Below are positions 20,278 through 27,860 of a DNA stretch of 64,000 nt, piece by piece; positions within the stretch are counted from its first letter, which is position 1, and the number at the start of each line of letters is the position of its first letter. The notes under the pieces were generated by a model. It did not search any database. It worked only from the letters and a program-made list of their open reading frames with translations, and was not told the origin of the DNA. This stretch comes from Bordetella petrii. Its GTDB lineage: Bacteria > Pseudomonadota > Gammaproteobacteria > Burkholderiales > Burkholderiaceae_B. Made by a program: the position numbers and the translations under genes. The DNA is taken from assembly GCF_017356245.1 (NCBI RefSeq), contig NZ_JAFMZZ010000004.1, forward strand, positions 1,065,229 to 1,129,228, written 5' to 3'.

Positions 20278-20976
20278 ATGTCCAGCACCATTCTTGTTGT
20301 CGAAGACGAACCCGCCATCCAGGAACTCATCGCCGTCAACCTTTCGTTCGCCGGCCATAAAGTCCTGCGCGCTTTCGACGCTGAACAGGCCCAGACCCTG
20401 ATCCGCGCGGAACTGCCCGACCTGATCCTGCTCGACTGGATGCTGCCCGGCACCTCGGGCCTGACCCTGGCGCGCAAACTGCGCGACGACGAGCGCACCC
20501 GCGCCGTGCCGGTCATCATGCTGACCGCCAAGGGCGCCGAGCAGGACAAGGTCGACGGCCTGGAAGCCGGCGCCGACGATTACATCACCAAGCCGTTCTC
20601 GCCCAAGGAACTGATGGCGCGCATCAAGGCGGTGCTGCGGCGCCGGGCGCCCCAGCTCACCGACGACATCATCGATGTCAGCGGGCTGAAGCTCGATCCG
20701 GTCACGCACCGACTGTCGGGCAACGAGCAGTCGCTGTCGATCGGCCCGACCGAGTTCCGCCTGCTGCATTTCTTCATGACCCACCCCGAGCGGGTTTTCT
20801 CGCGCTCGCAATTGCTGGACCAGGTGTGGGGCGACCACGTCTTCGTGGAAGAACGCACCGTCGACGTGCACATCCGCCGCCTGCGCAAGGCGCTGGAGCC
20901 CTCGGGCCACGACGCGCACGTCGAAACCGTGCGCGGCAGCGGCTACCGGTTTACTGCACAGGTCCCGGCACGGTAA
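20278..20976 (+). CDS. phoB: Phosphate regulon response regulator PhoB
   Basis: A 232-residue OmpR-class response regulator. The receiver domain has [11 protein letters not shown], the phospho-acceptor Asp in [13 protein letters not shown], the switch Thr in [12 protein letters not shown] and the conserved Lys in [14 protein letters not shown]. The winged-helix DNA-binding domain ends in [14 protein letters not shown] and VRGSGYRF. The sequence matches PhoB rather than other OmpR members by its DWMLPG and [20 protein letters not shown] segments. It is followed 12 bp later by phoR. No pst transporter or phoU is in the window. No clear Pho box can be made out in the 161-bp upstream region. Confidence 0.95.
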   Translation: MSSTILVVEDEPAIQELIAVNLSFAGHKVLRAFDAEQAQTLIRAELPDLILLDWMLPGTSGLTLARKLRDDERTRAVPVIMLTAKGAEQDKVDGLEAGADDYITKPFSPKELMARIKAVLRRRAPQLTDDIIDVSGLKLDPVTHRLSGNEQSLSIGPTEFRLLHFFMTHPERVFSRSQLLDQVWGDHVFVEERTVDVHIRRLRKALEPSGHDAHVETVRGSGYRFTAQVPAR

Positions 20977-20988
20977 AACATCGCCACG

Positions 20989-22287
20989 ATGATCTGGCTG
21001 CGCACTTTGTTCCTGGTCGCCCTGTGGGCGATCGTGGCGTTGTTCATTCAATGGCTGGCCGGCGACCCGGCCGGCTGGGTGGTGTTCTGCGTGGCCTTGC
21101 TGGCCATGCTGTTCTGGCGCAGCTGGCGGCTGCGCGCGGTGTCGCACTGGGCGCACCACCCCGAGACCTCGCCGCCGGCCTCGGTGGGCCCCTGGGACGA
21201 CATCCTGGCGCCGCTGTACCGCTACACGCGGGCCCGCTCGCGCGAACTGGCCGAAACCCGCGGCACCATGCAGGGCATGCTGGCGGCCGCGCAAGCCCTG
21301 CCCGACGGCGTGGTGACGCTGAATGAGGATTTCCAGATCGAATGGTGCAACCGCGTGGCGCGCCACCACCTGGGCCTGAGCCTGCCCGCAGACCGCGGGC
21401 ACAATCTGCTGAACCTGCTGCGCGCGCCCGAATTCGTGGCCTACGCGCATCGCGACGACTGGCCCGAGCCCATTCTGGTGCGGCTGGCGCACGGCGGCCA
21501 GGAACGCGTCATGATGATGCACCTGGCGGCCTATGCCAGCAACCGGCGGCTGCTGATCTCGCGCGACGTCACGCAGATCGAGAAGCTCGAAACCACGCGG
21601 CGCGACTTCGTCGCCAACGTTTCGCACGAACTGCGCACGCCCCTGACCGTGCTGGCCGGCTTTCTGGAAACACTGCGCGACATGCCGGCCGAAGCGCTGG
21701 GCACCGAACAGCGCGACCAGTACATGGGCATGATGCACGAACAGGCCCAGCGCATGCAGGCCATCGTGGAAGACCTGCTGACGCTGTCCACGCTGGAATC
21801 GTCGCCCGGCACGGACCCGCGCGCGGTCAACCTGCCCAGCCTGTTGCAGACCACGCGCCAGCAGATCGAGGCCTTGTCGGCGGGGCGCCACAGTTTTACC
21901 TGGCATATCGACGAATCGCTGGATGTGCTGGGCGCCGAAACCGAGCTGGCCTCGGCCATCTCGAACCTGCTGACCAACGCCGTGCGCTACACGCCCGACG
22001 GCGGCAAGATCACGGTGCACTGGCACGGCGAGGCCGACGGCGGCGCGCGCTTCAGCGTGCAGGACACCGGCATCGGCATCGCGGCGCTGCATATCCCGCG
22101 GCTGACCGAGCGCTTCTACCGGGTCGACCGGGGCCGTTCGCGCGCCGCCGGCGGCACCGGCCTGGGGTTGGCCATCACCAAGCACATCGCCATCCGCCAC
22201 GACGCCGAACTGCTGATCACCAGCGAAGTCGGCAAGGGCAGCATCTTCGCCCTGCACTTTCCGGCCGAACGGGTAGTGGCCGCCTGA
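20989..22287 (+). CDS. phoR: Phosphate regulon sensor histidine kinase PhoR
   Basis: A 432-residue inner-membrane histidine kinase. Two N-terminal hydrophobic segments (about residues 5-22 and 28-42) have almost no periplasmic loop, as in PhoR. A PAS domain follows (QALPDGVVTLNEDFQIEWCN, about 100-200). The H-box is FVANVSHELRTPLTVLAGFL near residue 210, and the ATPase domain has NLLTNAVRYTP, DTGIGI and GGTGLGLAITKHI. The absent sensor loop fits the known model that PhoR reads phosphate status through the Pst transporter and PhoU. It forms an operon with phoB. Confidence 0.95.
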   Translation: MIWLRTLFLVALWAIVALFIQWLAGDPAGWVVFCVALLAMLFWRSWRLRAVSHWAHHPETSPPASVGPWDDILAPLYRYTRARSRELAETRGTMQGMLAAAQALPDGVVTLNEDFQIEWCNRVARHHLGLSLPADRGHNLLNLLRAPEFVAYAHRDDWPEPILVRLAHGGQERVMMMHLAAYASNRRLLISRDVTQIEKLETTRRDFVANVSHELRTPLTVLAGFLETLRDMPAEALGTEQRDQYMGMMHEQAQRMQAIVEDLLTLSTLESSPGTDPRAVNLPSLLQTTRQQIEALSAGRHSFTWHIDESLDVLGAETELASAISNLLTNAVRYTPDGGKITVHWHGEADGGARFSVQDTGIGIAALHIPRLTERFYRVDRGRSRAAGGTGLGLAITKHIAIRHDAELLITSEVGKGSIFALHFPAERVVAA

Positions 22288-22382
22288 TCGCCACACCGGC
22301 CAAATGGCCTCTGCCCGCCCTGGCGGCAAACTGCGCCACAATAAGGGAAAGATTCCCATTCACTTTCCCTGCTGTCGCACCC

Positions 22383-23582
22383 ATGGCCCAGATTGTCCTG
22401 TTCGAGAACATCCACCCCAGCGCGCGCGAAGTTTTCACCGCCGCCGGGTACACCGATATCGCCACGTATGCCGGGGCCCTGCCGCCGGCCGAACTGCATG
22501 AAGCCCTGCGCGGCGCGCAGCTGGCGGGCATCCGCTCGCGCACGCACCTCGACGCCGACGCGCTGGCCGCGGCGCCCGACCTGCGCGTGGTGGGCTGCTT
22601 TTGCATCGGCACCAATCAGGTCGACCTGAACAACGCCATGCAGCGCGGCGTGCCGGTGTTCAACGCGCCGTTTTCCAACACACGCTCGGTCGCCGAGCTG
22701 GTGCTGGGCGAAGCCATCCTGCTGCTGCGCCGCATTCCCGAAAAGAACGCCCGCGTGCACCTGGGCCACTGGGACAAGTCGGCCGCCGGCGCTTTCGAGA
22801 CGCGCGGCAAGACCCTGGGCATCATCGGCTACGGCAACATCGGCTCGCAGATCAGCACGCTGGCCGAAAGCATCGGCATGCGCGTGGTGTTCTTCGATGT
22901 GGAAGCCAAGCTGCCGCTGGGCAACGCCCGCGCGGCCGGCTCGCTGAACGAGCTGCTGGAACAGGCCGACGTGGTTACGCTGCACGTGCCCGGCGGCAAG
23001 AGCACCGAGAACATCATCAACGCCGATGCCCTGGCCCGCATGCGGCGCGGCGCCATCCTGATCAACGCCTCGCGCGGCACCGTAGTCGACATCGAAGCGC
23101 TGCATGCGGCGCTGGCCTCGGGCCACCTGGCGGGCGCGGCGCTGGACGTGTTTCCCACCGAACCCAAGAGCGTCGATGAACCGCTGGCCAGCCCGCTGAT
23201 CGGCATGCCCAACGTGCTGCTCACGCCGCACATCGGCGGCAGCACGCAGGAATCACAAGAAAACATCGGCCGCGAAGTGGCCGAGAAACTGGTGCGCTTC
23301 CTGCAGGCCGGCACCACCAAAAGCGCCGTCAACTTCCCCGAGCTGCCCTACCTGGAACGGGTGGGCGCGGCCCGCATCCTGCACATGCACCGCAACGCCC
23401 CCGGGGCGCTGGGCGCGCTGGACAGCCTGCTGGCCGAACAGGGCCTGAACATCGTCAGCCAGAGCCTGCAGACCCGCGGCCAAATCGGCTATGTGATCAC
23501 CGATGTGGACGGCCAGGTCAGCGACACCGTCATGGCGGCGCTGCGCAGCCACCCCATCACCGTGCGCTGCGACCTGGCGTAG
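22383..23582 (+). CDS. serA: D-3-phosphoglycerate dehydrogenase SerA (ACT-domain type)
   Basis: Oxidises 3-phosphoglycerate to 3-phosphohydroxypyruvate, the first step of serine synthesis. The 399 residues contain the NAD-binding fingerprint (GIIGYGNIGSQISTLAES), the catalytic Arg (INASRGTVVD), Glu (LDVFPTEPKS) and His (TPHIGGSTQESQENIG), and a C-terminal ACT domain for serine feedback (about 325-399, RILHMHRNAPGALGALDSLL). Length and layout match the E. coli-type short SerA. It starts 95 bp after phoR and could be partly co-transcribed. It ends at a dispersed palindromic repeat and is convergent with a LysR gene. Confidence 0.95.
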   Translation: MAQIVLFENIHPSAREVFTAAGYTDIATYAGALPPAELHEALRGAQLAGIRSRTHLDADALAAAPDLRVVGCFCIGTNQVDLNNAMQRGVPVFNAPFSNTRSVAELVLGEAILLLRRIPEKNARVHLGHWDKSAAGAFETRGKTLGIIGYGNIGSQISTLAESIGMRVVFFDVEAKLPLGNARAAGSLNELLEQADVVTLHVPGGKSTENIINADALARMRRGAILINASRGTVVDIEALHAALASGHLAGAALDVFPTEPKSVDEPLASPLIGMPNVLLTPHIGGSTQESQENIGREVAEKLVRFLQAGTTKSAVNFPELPYLERVGAARILHMHRNAPGALGALDSLLAEQGLNIVSQSLQTRGQIGYVITDVDGQVSDTVMAALRSHPITVRCDLA

Positions 23583-23613
23583 CGGAACGATGCCAGGCGT
23601 CGAGACCTGCCGA

Positions 23614-23711
23614 CCCGGTGTCTGACTCCCGTCAGGGGGTGTCAGACACCGGGCCATTGAGACAGCCTCGGCACACAACGGTGTCAGGCACCTGCGGAGC
23701 CTGACACCGGG
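23614..23711. repeat. Dispersed two-hairpin palindromic repeat, full copy
   Basis: Hairpin 1 (23614-23653) has stem CCCGGTGTCTGACTCCC against GGGTGTCAGACACCGGG, with one T.T mismatch. A spacer of about 26 bp containing GAGACAGCCTCGGCACACAA follows. Hairpin 2 (23680-23708) has stem GGTGTCAGGCACC against GGAGCCTGACACC, with one A.A mismatch and loop TGC. It lies between the convergent stops of serA and the LysR gene. No T-run follows, so it is not a classical terminator. Confidence 0.92.
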
Positions 23712-23725
23712 TCCGCGCGGCGAGC

Positions 23726-24607
23726 TCAGGCGCCTTCAGCCCCGCGCCCCTGCGCGGCCTGCAGCAGGCATTCGGCCAGGTGCCCCGCCAGCGAGGCGGG
23801 ATCGTGCGGCAGGCGCGCCACCAGGCCGATGTCGCGGCTGAAGCCGGCTTCGCCCAGGTCGTACAGGCGCAGGCCCGTGGCATCGAACTGCCGGGTGCGC
23901 GGCAACAGCGCCACGCCCAGGCCGCGCCTGACCAGGTTGGCGATGGCTTCCATTTCGTCCAGCTCCACGGCCTCGCGCACGGCAATGCGGTGCTTCTTCA
24001 GGAACATGTCCACCAAGCGCCCGCCGAAAGACGAGCGGTCGTAGCGAATGAAGGGCTGGCCCGCCAGCAGTTCGCGCCAGGGCTGCGCGGGCAGCCCGGC
24101 GGGCGCGGCCAGCAGGACCGGTTCGCGCAGCAACGGCCGCCAGGCCAGTTCGGGCGGCAGCGCGAAAGGCGGGCGGATCAGCACCGCCATGTCGATTTCG
24201 CCCGCGTCCACCTGGCCCAGCAGCGACAGCGACACCCCGGGCACCACGCGCACCCGCACGTCGGGAAACGTGTCGCGGAACTGCGCCAGGGCGTCGACCA
24301 GCAGGCTCTGCTGCACCGACGCGATGGCCCCTACGCGCAACTGCCCGCTGACATGGCCGGCGCCGGCCGAACTGGCCATGCGCTCGGCCAGCGCCACCAG
24401 CTCTTCGGCCTGCGGCAGCATCTCGCGGCCGGCCGCGCTCAGCGCCGCCGACTTGGCGGTGCGTTCGAACAGCGCCACCCCCAGGTAGTCTTCCAGGCGG
24501 CGCATCTGCGCGCTGACGGCCGACTGCGTCAGCCCCAGCTGGCGGCCCGCGCCGGTAAAGGTGCCGTCGCGCGCCACGGCGATGAAGGTCTTGAATTCGC
24601 GGATCAC
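23726..24607 (-). CDS. LysR-family transcriptional regulator (divergent from VOC-pxp genes)
   Basis: A 293-residue LysR-type regulator. The N-terminal winged helix is FIAVARDGTFTGAGRQLGLT followed by QSAVSAQMRRLEDYLGVALF. The rest is the two-lobed inducer-binding domain, with LRVGAIASVQQSLLVDALAQ and RRGLGVALLPRTR. Translation starts at a GTG (24607). The gene faces the VOC protein and the pxp operon across a 165-bp AT-rich interval containing an ATCG-N5-CGAT element, the usual LysR arrangement. The inducer is not predictable; 5-oxoproline is one candidate by context only. Confidence 0.92.
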   Translation of the reverse strand: MIREFKTFIAVARDGTFTGAGRQLGLTQSAVSAQMRRLEDYLGVALFERTAKSAALSAAGREMLPQAEELVALAERMASSAGAGHVSGQLRVGAIASVQQSLLVDALAQFRDTFPDVRVRVVPGVSLSLLGQVDAGEIDMAVLIRPPFALPPELAWRPLLREPVLLAAPAGLPAQPWRELLAGQPFIRYDRSSFGGRLVDMFLKKHRIAVREAVELDEMEAIANLVRRGLGVALLPRTRQFDATGLRLYDLGEAGFSRDIGLVARLPHDPASLAGHLAECLLQAAQGRGAEGA

Positions 24608-24640
24608 AATCGATTTTCTTTCTGCTCAGGTCAAAAAAAT

Positions 24641-24653
24641 ATCGTTTTTCGAT
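24641..24653. promoter_or_regulatory. Candidate LysR operator in the divergent intergenic region
   Basis: An ATCG-TTTTT-CGAT inverted repeat lies in an AT-rich stretch between the divergent LysR and VOC genes. Further ATCG words occur at 24610 (CAATCGATT) and 24664 (AATCGC). The position and symmetry fit a LysR recognition site, but no binding motif is known for this regulator. Confidence 0.3.
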
Positions 24654-24772
24654 CAAAAAAACAATCGCTAAACTGATAGCCATGCCGTTCCCGCGCTTGC
24701 CGGCCGCCGTTGGCCGCCCGGCAGCCCGGGTTTGTCCTTTTTGTTTTAATCTTGCCGAATCCGGAGCCCTGC

Positions 24773-25204
24773 ATGACCGCAACCGCCACCCTGCCCCCAT
24801 TCCACCTGGCCTTCCCCGTTCGCGACCTGGCCGAAGCCCGCGCGTTCTACGGTGAACTGCTGGGCTGTCCCGAAGGCCGCAGCTCGGCCGAATGGGTCGA
24901 TTTCAATTTCTACGGCCACCAGATCGTGGCCCACCTGTCGCCCGACGAATGCGGCCACAAGTCCACCAGCTCGGTCGACTCGCACGACGTGCCGGTGCGC
25001 CACTTCGGCGCCGTGCTGCCCATGGGCGACTGGGAAGCGCTGGCCAGCAAGCTGACCAAGGCAGGCACCAAGTTCGTCATCGAGCCCTACGTCCGCTTCA
25101 AGGGCGAAGTGGGCGAGCAGGCCACCATGTTCTTCCTGGATCCGTCGGGCAATGCGCTGGAATTCAAGTCGTTCAAGAACCTGGATTCGCTGTTTGCCAA
25201 GTAA
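24773..25204 (+). CDS. VOC-superfamily (glyoxalase-like) protein
   Basis: A 143-residue metal-dependent VOC-fold protein. It has the typical opening [20 protein letters not shown], one likely metal-binding His in YGHQIVAHL, and a terminal Glu in [13 protein letters not shown] after [10 protein letters not shown]. The family covers glyoxalases, dioxygenases and bleomycin-resistance proteins; the substrate is not evident. The ATG at 24773 follows CCGGAG (24761-24766). It is the first gene of the group leading into pxpB-pxpC-pxpA, with 24 bp to the next gene. The context suggests a role linked to 5-oxoproline or a related cyclic amide, which is inference. Confidence 0.85.
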   Translation: MTATATLPPFHLAFPVRDLAEARAFYGELLGCPEGRSSAEWVDFNFYGHQIVAHLSPDECGHKSTSSVDSHDVPVRHFGAVLPMGDWEALASKLTKAGTKFVIEPYVRFKGEVGEQATMFFLDPSGNALEFKSFKNLDSLFAK

Positions 25205-25228
25205 ATCCGTCCGGAGGCGGTTGCGCCG

Positions 25229-25954
25229 TTGAACACTCCCCCGCCCGCTTCCATTCCCCCTGCCTGGCGCATCCAGCCGCAGGGCGACCGCTGCCTGCTG
25301 GTTTATTTCGGCGACAGCATCGATATCGACACCGGCCGCCTGTGCCTGGCCGCGGCGCGCATGCTGCGCCAGGCCGGGCTGCCCGGAGTCATCGACGTGG
25401 TGCCCTCGTTCGTCGCCGTAGCCGTGCACTACCGGCCGGCCGGCAGCCAGGGGCCCCGCTATCCGCAACTGGCCGGGCAGGTCGAGCGCATACTGGCCCA
25501 GGGCGTCACGGCTGACGCGCAGGCGGGCCGCCGGATCGACATACCGGTCTGTTATGGCGGCGAATACGGCCCCGACCTGGACGACGTGGCGCGCCACGCG
25601 GGTATTTCCGCCGACGAGGTCGTCGGCCTGCATGCCGGCTCCGACAACCTGGTGTTCATGCTGGGCTTCGCCCCCGGCGCGCCCTACCTGGGCGTGCACG
25701 ACGCGCGGCTGGACATTCCGCGGCGGGCCTCGCCGCGCACGGCCGTGCCGGCCGGCTCGGTGGCCGTGGCCAACCGCCAGAGCGTGCTGTACCCCAGCCA
25801 GCTGCCGGGCGGCTGGAACATCATCGGCGCCACGCCGGTGGCGCTGTTCGACCCCGCGCGCGATCCGGCCGCGCTGCTGCAACCCGGCGACAGGGTGCGC
25901 TTCGTGCCCATTGCTGCGGCCGAGTTCAAGCGCCTGCGCGTGGCCGCGCAATGA
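25229..25954 (+). CDS. pxpB: 5-oxoprolinase subunit PxpB
   Basis: Subunit of the ATP-dependent 5-oxoprolinase PxpABC, which reopens 5-oxoproline (pyroglutamate) to glutamate. The 241-residue protein has the KipI/PxpB features GDRCLLVYFGDSIDIDTG, VVPSFVAVAVHYRP, IPVCYGGEYGPDLDDVARHA, FMLGFAPGAPYLG and SVAVANRQSVLYPSQLPGGW. It starts with a TTG at 25229, supported by CGGAGG at 25212-25217. Its stop overlaps the pxpC start (ATGA), so the subunits are translationally coupled. Confidence 0.94.
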   Translation: MNTPPPASIPPAWRIQPQGDRCLLVYFGDSIDIDTGRLCLAAARMLRQAGLPGVIDVVPSFVAVAVHYRPAGSQGPRYPQLAGQVERILAQGVTADAQAGRRIDIPVCYGGEYGPDLDDVARHAGISADEVVGLHAGSDNLVFMLGFAPGAPYLGVHDARLDIPRRASPRTAVPAGSVAVANRQSVLYPSQLPGGWNIIGATPVALFDPARDPAALLQPGDRVRFVPIAAAEFKRLRVAAQ

Positions 25955-26952
25955 GCATCACCGTACTCAGGCCCGGACTGCTGTCCAGCTTCCAGGACAC
26001 CGGCCGCACCGGCAGCCAGCACCTGGGGGTCCCCGTGTGCGGCGCCATGGATGCCCGCGCCCACCGCCTGGCCAACCTGCTGGCCGGCAACGAAGCCGAC
26101 CACGCCACCCTGGAAATCACTCTGGCCGGCCCAACCCTGCGGTTCGAGGCGCCCGCCTGTTTCGCCATAGGCGGGGCCGACCTGCAGGCTACCCTGAACG
26201 GCGCCGCGGCGCCCTGCCACCGGCCGCTGGTGGCGCGCGCCGGCGACGTGCTGGCATTCGGCGCGGCGCGGCCCGACGGCGGCATCCGCGCCTACCTGGC
26301 CGTGCACGGCGGCTACGCGCTCGCGCCGGTCATGGGCAGCACCAGCACCTACCTGCGCGGCGGCTTCGGCGGCCACGCGGGCCGCGCGCTGGCCCGCGGC
26401 GATTCGATCGGCCTCGCGGCCGCGCTGCCCGGCCAGCCGGCCGCGCTGGAGCGCCTGGCCCAGGCTCTGTGGCAGCAGCGCATCTATCTGCCGGCCACGC
26501 TGGCCGCGCACCCGCGCCGCCACCTGCGCGTGCTGCCGGGCATACACTGGGACGAGTTCGACGCCGACTCGCACGGCCACTTGCTGCATGCCGAATTCCG
26601 CATCAGCGCCCAGTCCGACCGCATGGGCTACCGGCTGGACGGCCCGCCCTTGTCGATGACGGCCCCGCGCCAGATCCTGTCCGAAGCGGCCAGCTATGGC
26701 ACCATGCAGGTGCCCGCGGGCGGCCAGGCCATCGTGCTGATGGCCGACCGCCAGACCACCGGCGGCTACCCCAAGCTGGCCCAGGTCATCTCGGCCGACC
26801 TGCCGGCCCTGGCCCAGCGCGGGCCAGGCCAGGCGCTGCGGTTCGCCCGCATCGAACTGGACGAGGCGCAGCAGCTCGATGGCGAACGCGAAGACGCGTT
26901 CGCCCAATTGCAGGACGCGCTGGCCCCGCTGCGCGCCCTGCTCTTCACTTGA
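25951..26952 (+). CDS. pxpC: 5-oxoprolinase subunit PxpC
   Basis: Partner of PxpB in the 5-oxoprolinase complex. The 333 residues show the KipA/biotin-dependent-carboxylase-like fold: GLLSSFQDTGRTGSQHLGVP, MDARAHRLANLLAGNEAD, LEITLAGPTLRFEA, AYLAVHGGYALAPVMGSTST and SQSDRMGYRLDGPPL-like segments, then IVLMADRQTTGGYPKLAQVI. It overlaps pxpB by 4 bp and is followed 10 bp later by pxpA, giving the order B-C-A. Confidence 0.94.
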   Translation: MSITVLRPGLLSSFQDTGRTGSQHLGVPVCGAMDARAHRLANLLAGNEADHATLEITLAGPTLRFEAPACFAIGGADLQATLNGAAAPCHRPLVARAGDVLAFGAARPDGGIRAYLAVHGGYALAPVMGSTSTYLRGGFGGHAGRALARGDSIGLAAALPGQPAALERLAQALWQQRIYLPATLAAHPRRHLRVLPGIHWDEFDADSHGHLLHAEFRISAQSDRMGYRLDGPPLSMTAPRQILSEAASYGTMQVPAGGQAIVLMADRQTTGGYPKLAQVISADLPALAQRGPGQALRFARIELDEAQQLDGEREDAFAQLQDALAPLRALLFT

Positions 26953-26962
26953 GGACACCCGC

Positions 26963-27730
26963 ATGAGTTCCGCCATCGACCTGAATTGCGACATGGGCGA
27001 AAGCTATGGCGCCTGGCACATGGGCAATGACGAAGCCGTGCTGCAGCTCGTCAGTTCGGCCAACATCGCCTGTGGCTTCCACGGCGGCGACCCCTCCACC
27101 ATGCGCAAGACGGTGGCGGCGGCCGTCGCAAAGCAGGTCGCGGTGGGCGCCCACCCCGGCCTGCCCGACCTGGTCGGCTTCGGCCGGCGCATAATGCAGA
27201 TCACGCCGCAAGAAGCCTACGACATGGTGGTGGTGCAAGTGGGCGCGCTGGCGGCGGTGGCCGCCACGCAAGGCGCGCGCCTGCACCACGTGAAGGCCCA
27301 CGGCGCCCTGTACAACATGGCCGCCAAAGACGCCGCGCTGGCGCAGGCCATCTGCCGCGCCGTGCGCGACGTCGATGCCGGCCTGGTGCTGTACGGCCTG
27401 GCGGGCAGCCAGCTGGTCAAAGCCGCGCAGGACCTCGGCCTGCGCGCCGCCCACGAAGTATTCGCCGACCGCTCTTACCAGGACGACGGCTCGCTGACCC
27501 CGCGCAGCCAGCCCGGCGCCATGATCGAAGACGTCGAGACCTCGGTGGCGCAGGTGCTGCGCATGGTGCGCGAAGGCGTGGTGCGTTCGGTAAGCGGGCG
27601 CGACGTGCCGGTGCAGGCCGACACCTTGTGCGTGCACGGCGACCAGCCCAACGCCGTGGCATTCGCCCGCGCGCTGGGCGACGCGCTGCGCGCGGCGGGC
27701 ATCGAAGTGCGGGCGGCGCCGCAGGATTGA
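26963..27730 (+). CDS. pxpA: 5-oxoprolinase subunit PxpA (LamB/YcsF family)
   Basis: Third subunit of 5-oxoprolinase. The 255-residue protein starts with the family hallmark IDLNCDMGESYGAW and continues with SANIACGFHGGDP, VGAHPGLPDLVGFGRR, HHVKAHGALYN, EVFADRSYQDDGSL and LCVHGDQPNAVAFA. The ATG at 26963 is preceded by GAGGA (26951-26955). It ends the operon and runs into a dispersed palindromic repeat that separates it from a convergent oxidoreductase gene. Confidence 0.95.
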   Translation: MSSAIDLNCDMGESYGAWHMGNDEAVLQLVSSANIACGFHGGDPSTMRKTVAAAVAKQVAVGAHPGLPDLVGFGRRIMQITPQEAYDMVVVQVGALAAVAATQGARLHHVKAHGALYNMAAKDAALAQAICRAVRDVDAGLVLYGLAGSQLVKAAQDLGLRAAHEVFADRSYQDDGSLTPRSQPGAMIEDVETSVAQVLRMVREGVVRSVSGRDVPVQADTLCVHGDQPNAVAFARALGDALRAAGIEVRAAPQD

Positions 27731-27765
27731 AGCGGCCGGCGGTATCCGGCAGGTGTGTGCCCGCA

Positions 27766-27854
27766 GGTGTCTGACTCCCGAAGGGTGTCAGACACCGCAA
27801 ACCTGAGACGGCCCCGGCACACAGCGGTATCAGGCACCTGCGGAGCCTGACACC
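27766..27854. repeat. Dispersed two-hairpin palindromic repeat, full copy
   Basis: Hairpin 1 (27766-27796) pairs GGTGTCTGACTCCC with GGGTGTCAGACACC around GAA. The spacer contains GAGACGGCCCCGGCACACAG, closely matching the copy at 23614. Hairpin 2 (27826-27854) pairs GGTATCAGGCACC with GGAGCCTGACACC around TGC; a G-to-A change in the first arm breaks one further pair. It lies between the convergent stops of pxpA and the FAD/Fe-S oxidoreductase. Confidence 0.92.
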
Positions 27855-27860
27855 AGGAAG

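Noticed and set aside
20227-22359. Long minus-strand frame opposite phoB-phoR
   Set aside because: Shadow of two textbook two-component genes.
23614-23711. Reading the dispersed repeats as ordinary Rho-independent terminators
   Set aside because: No T-run follows, each stem has the same central mismatch, and the same unit recurs inside a coding sequence and between divergent genes.
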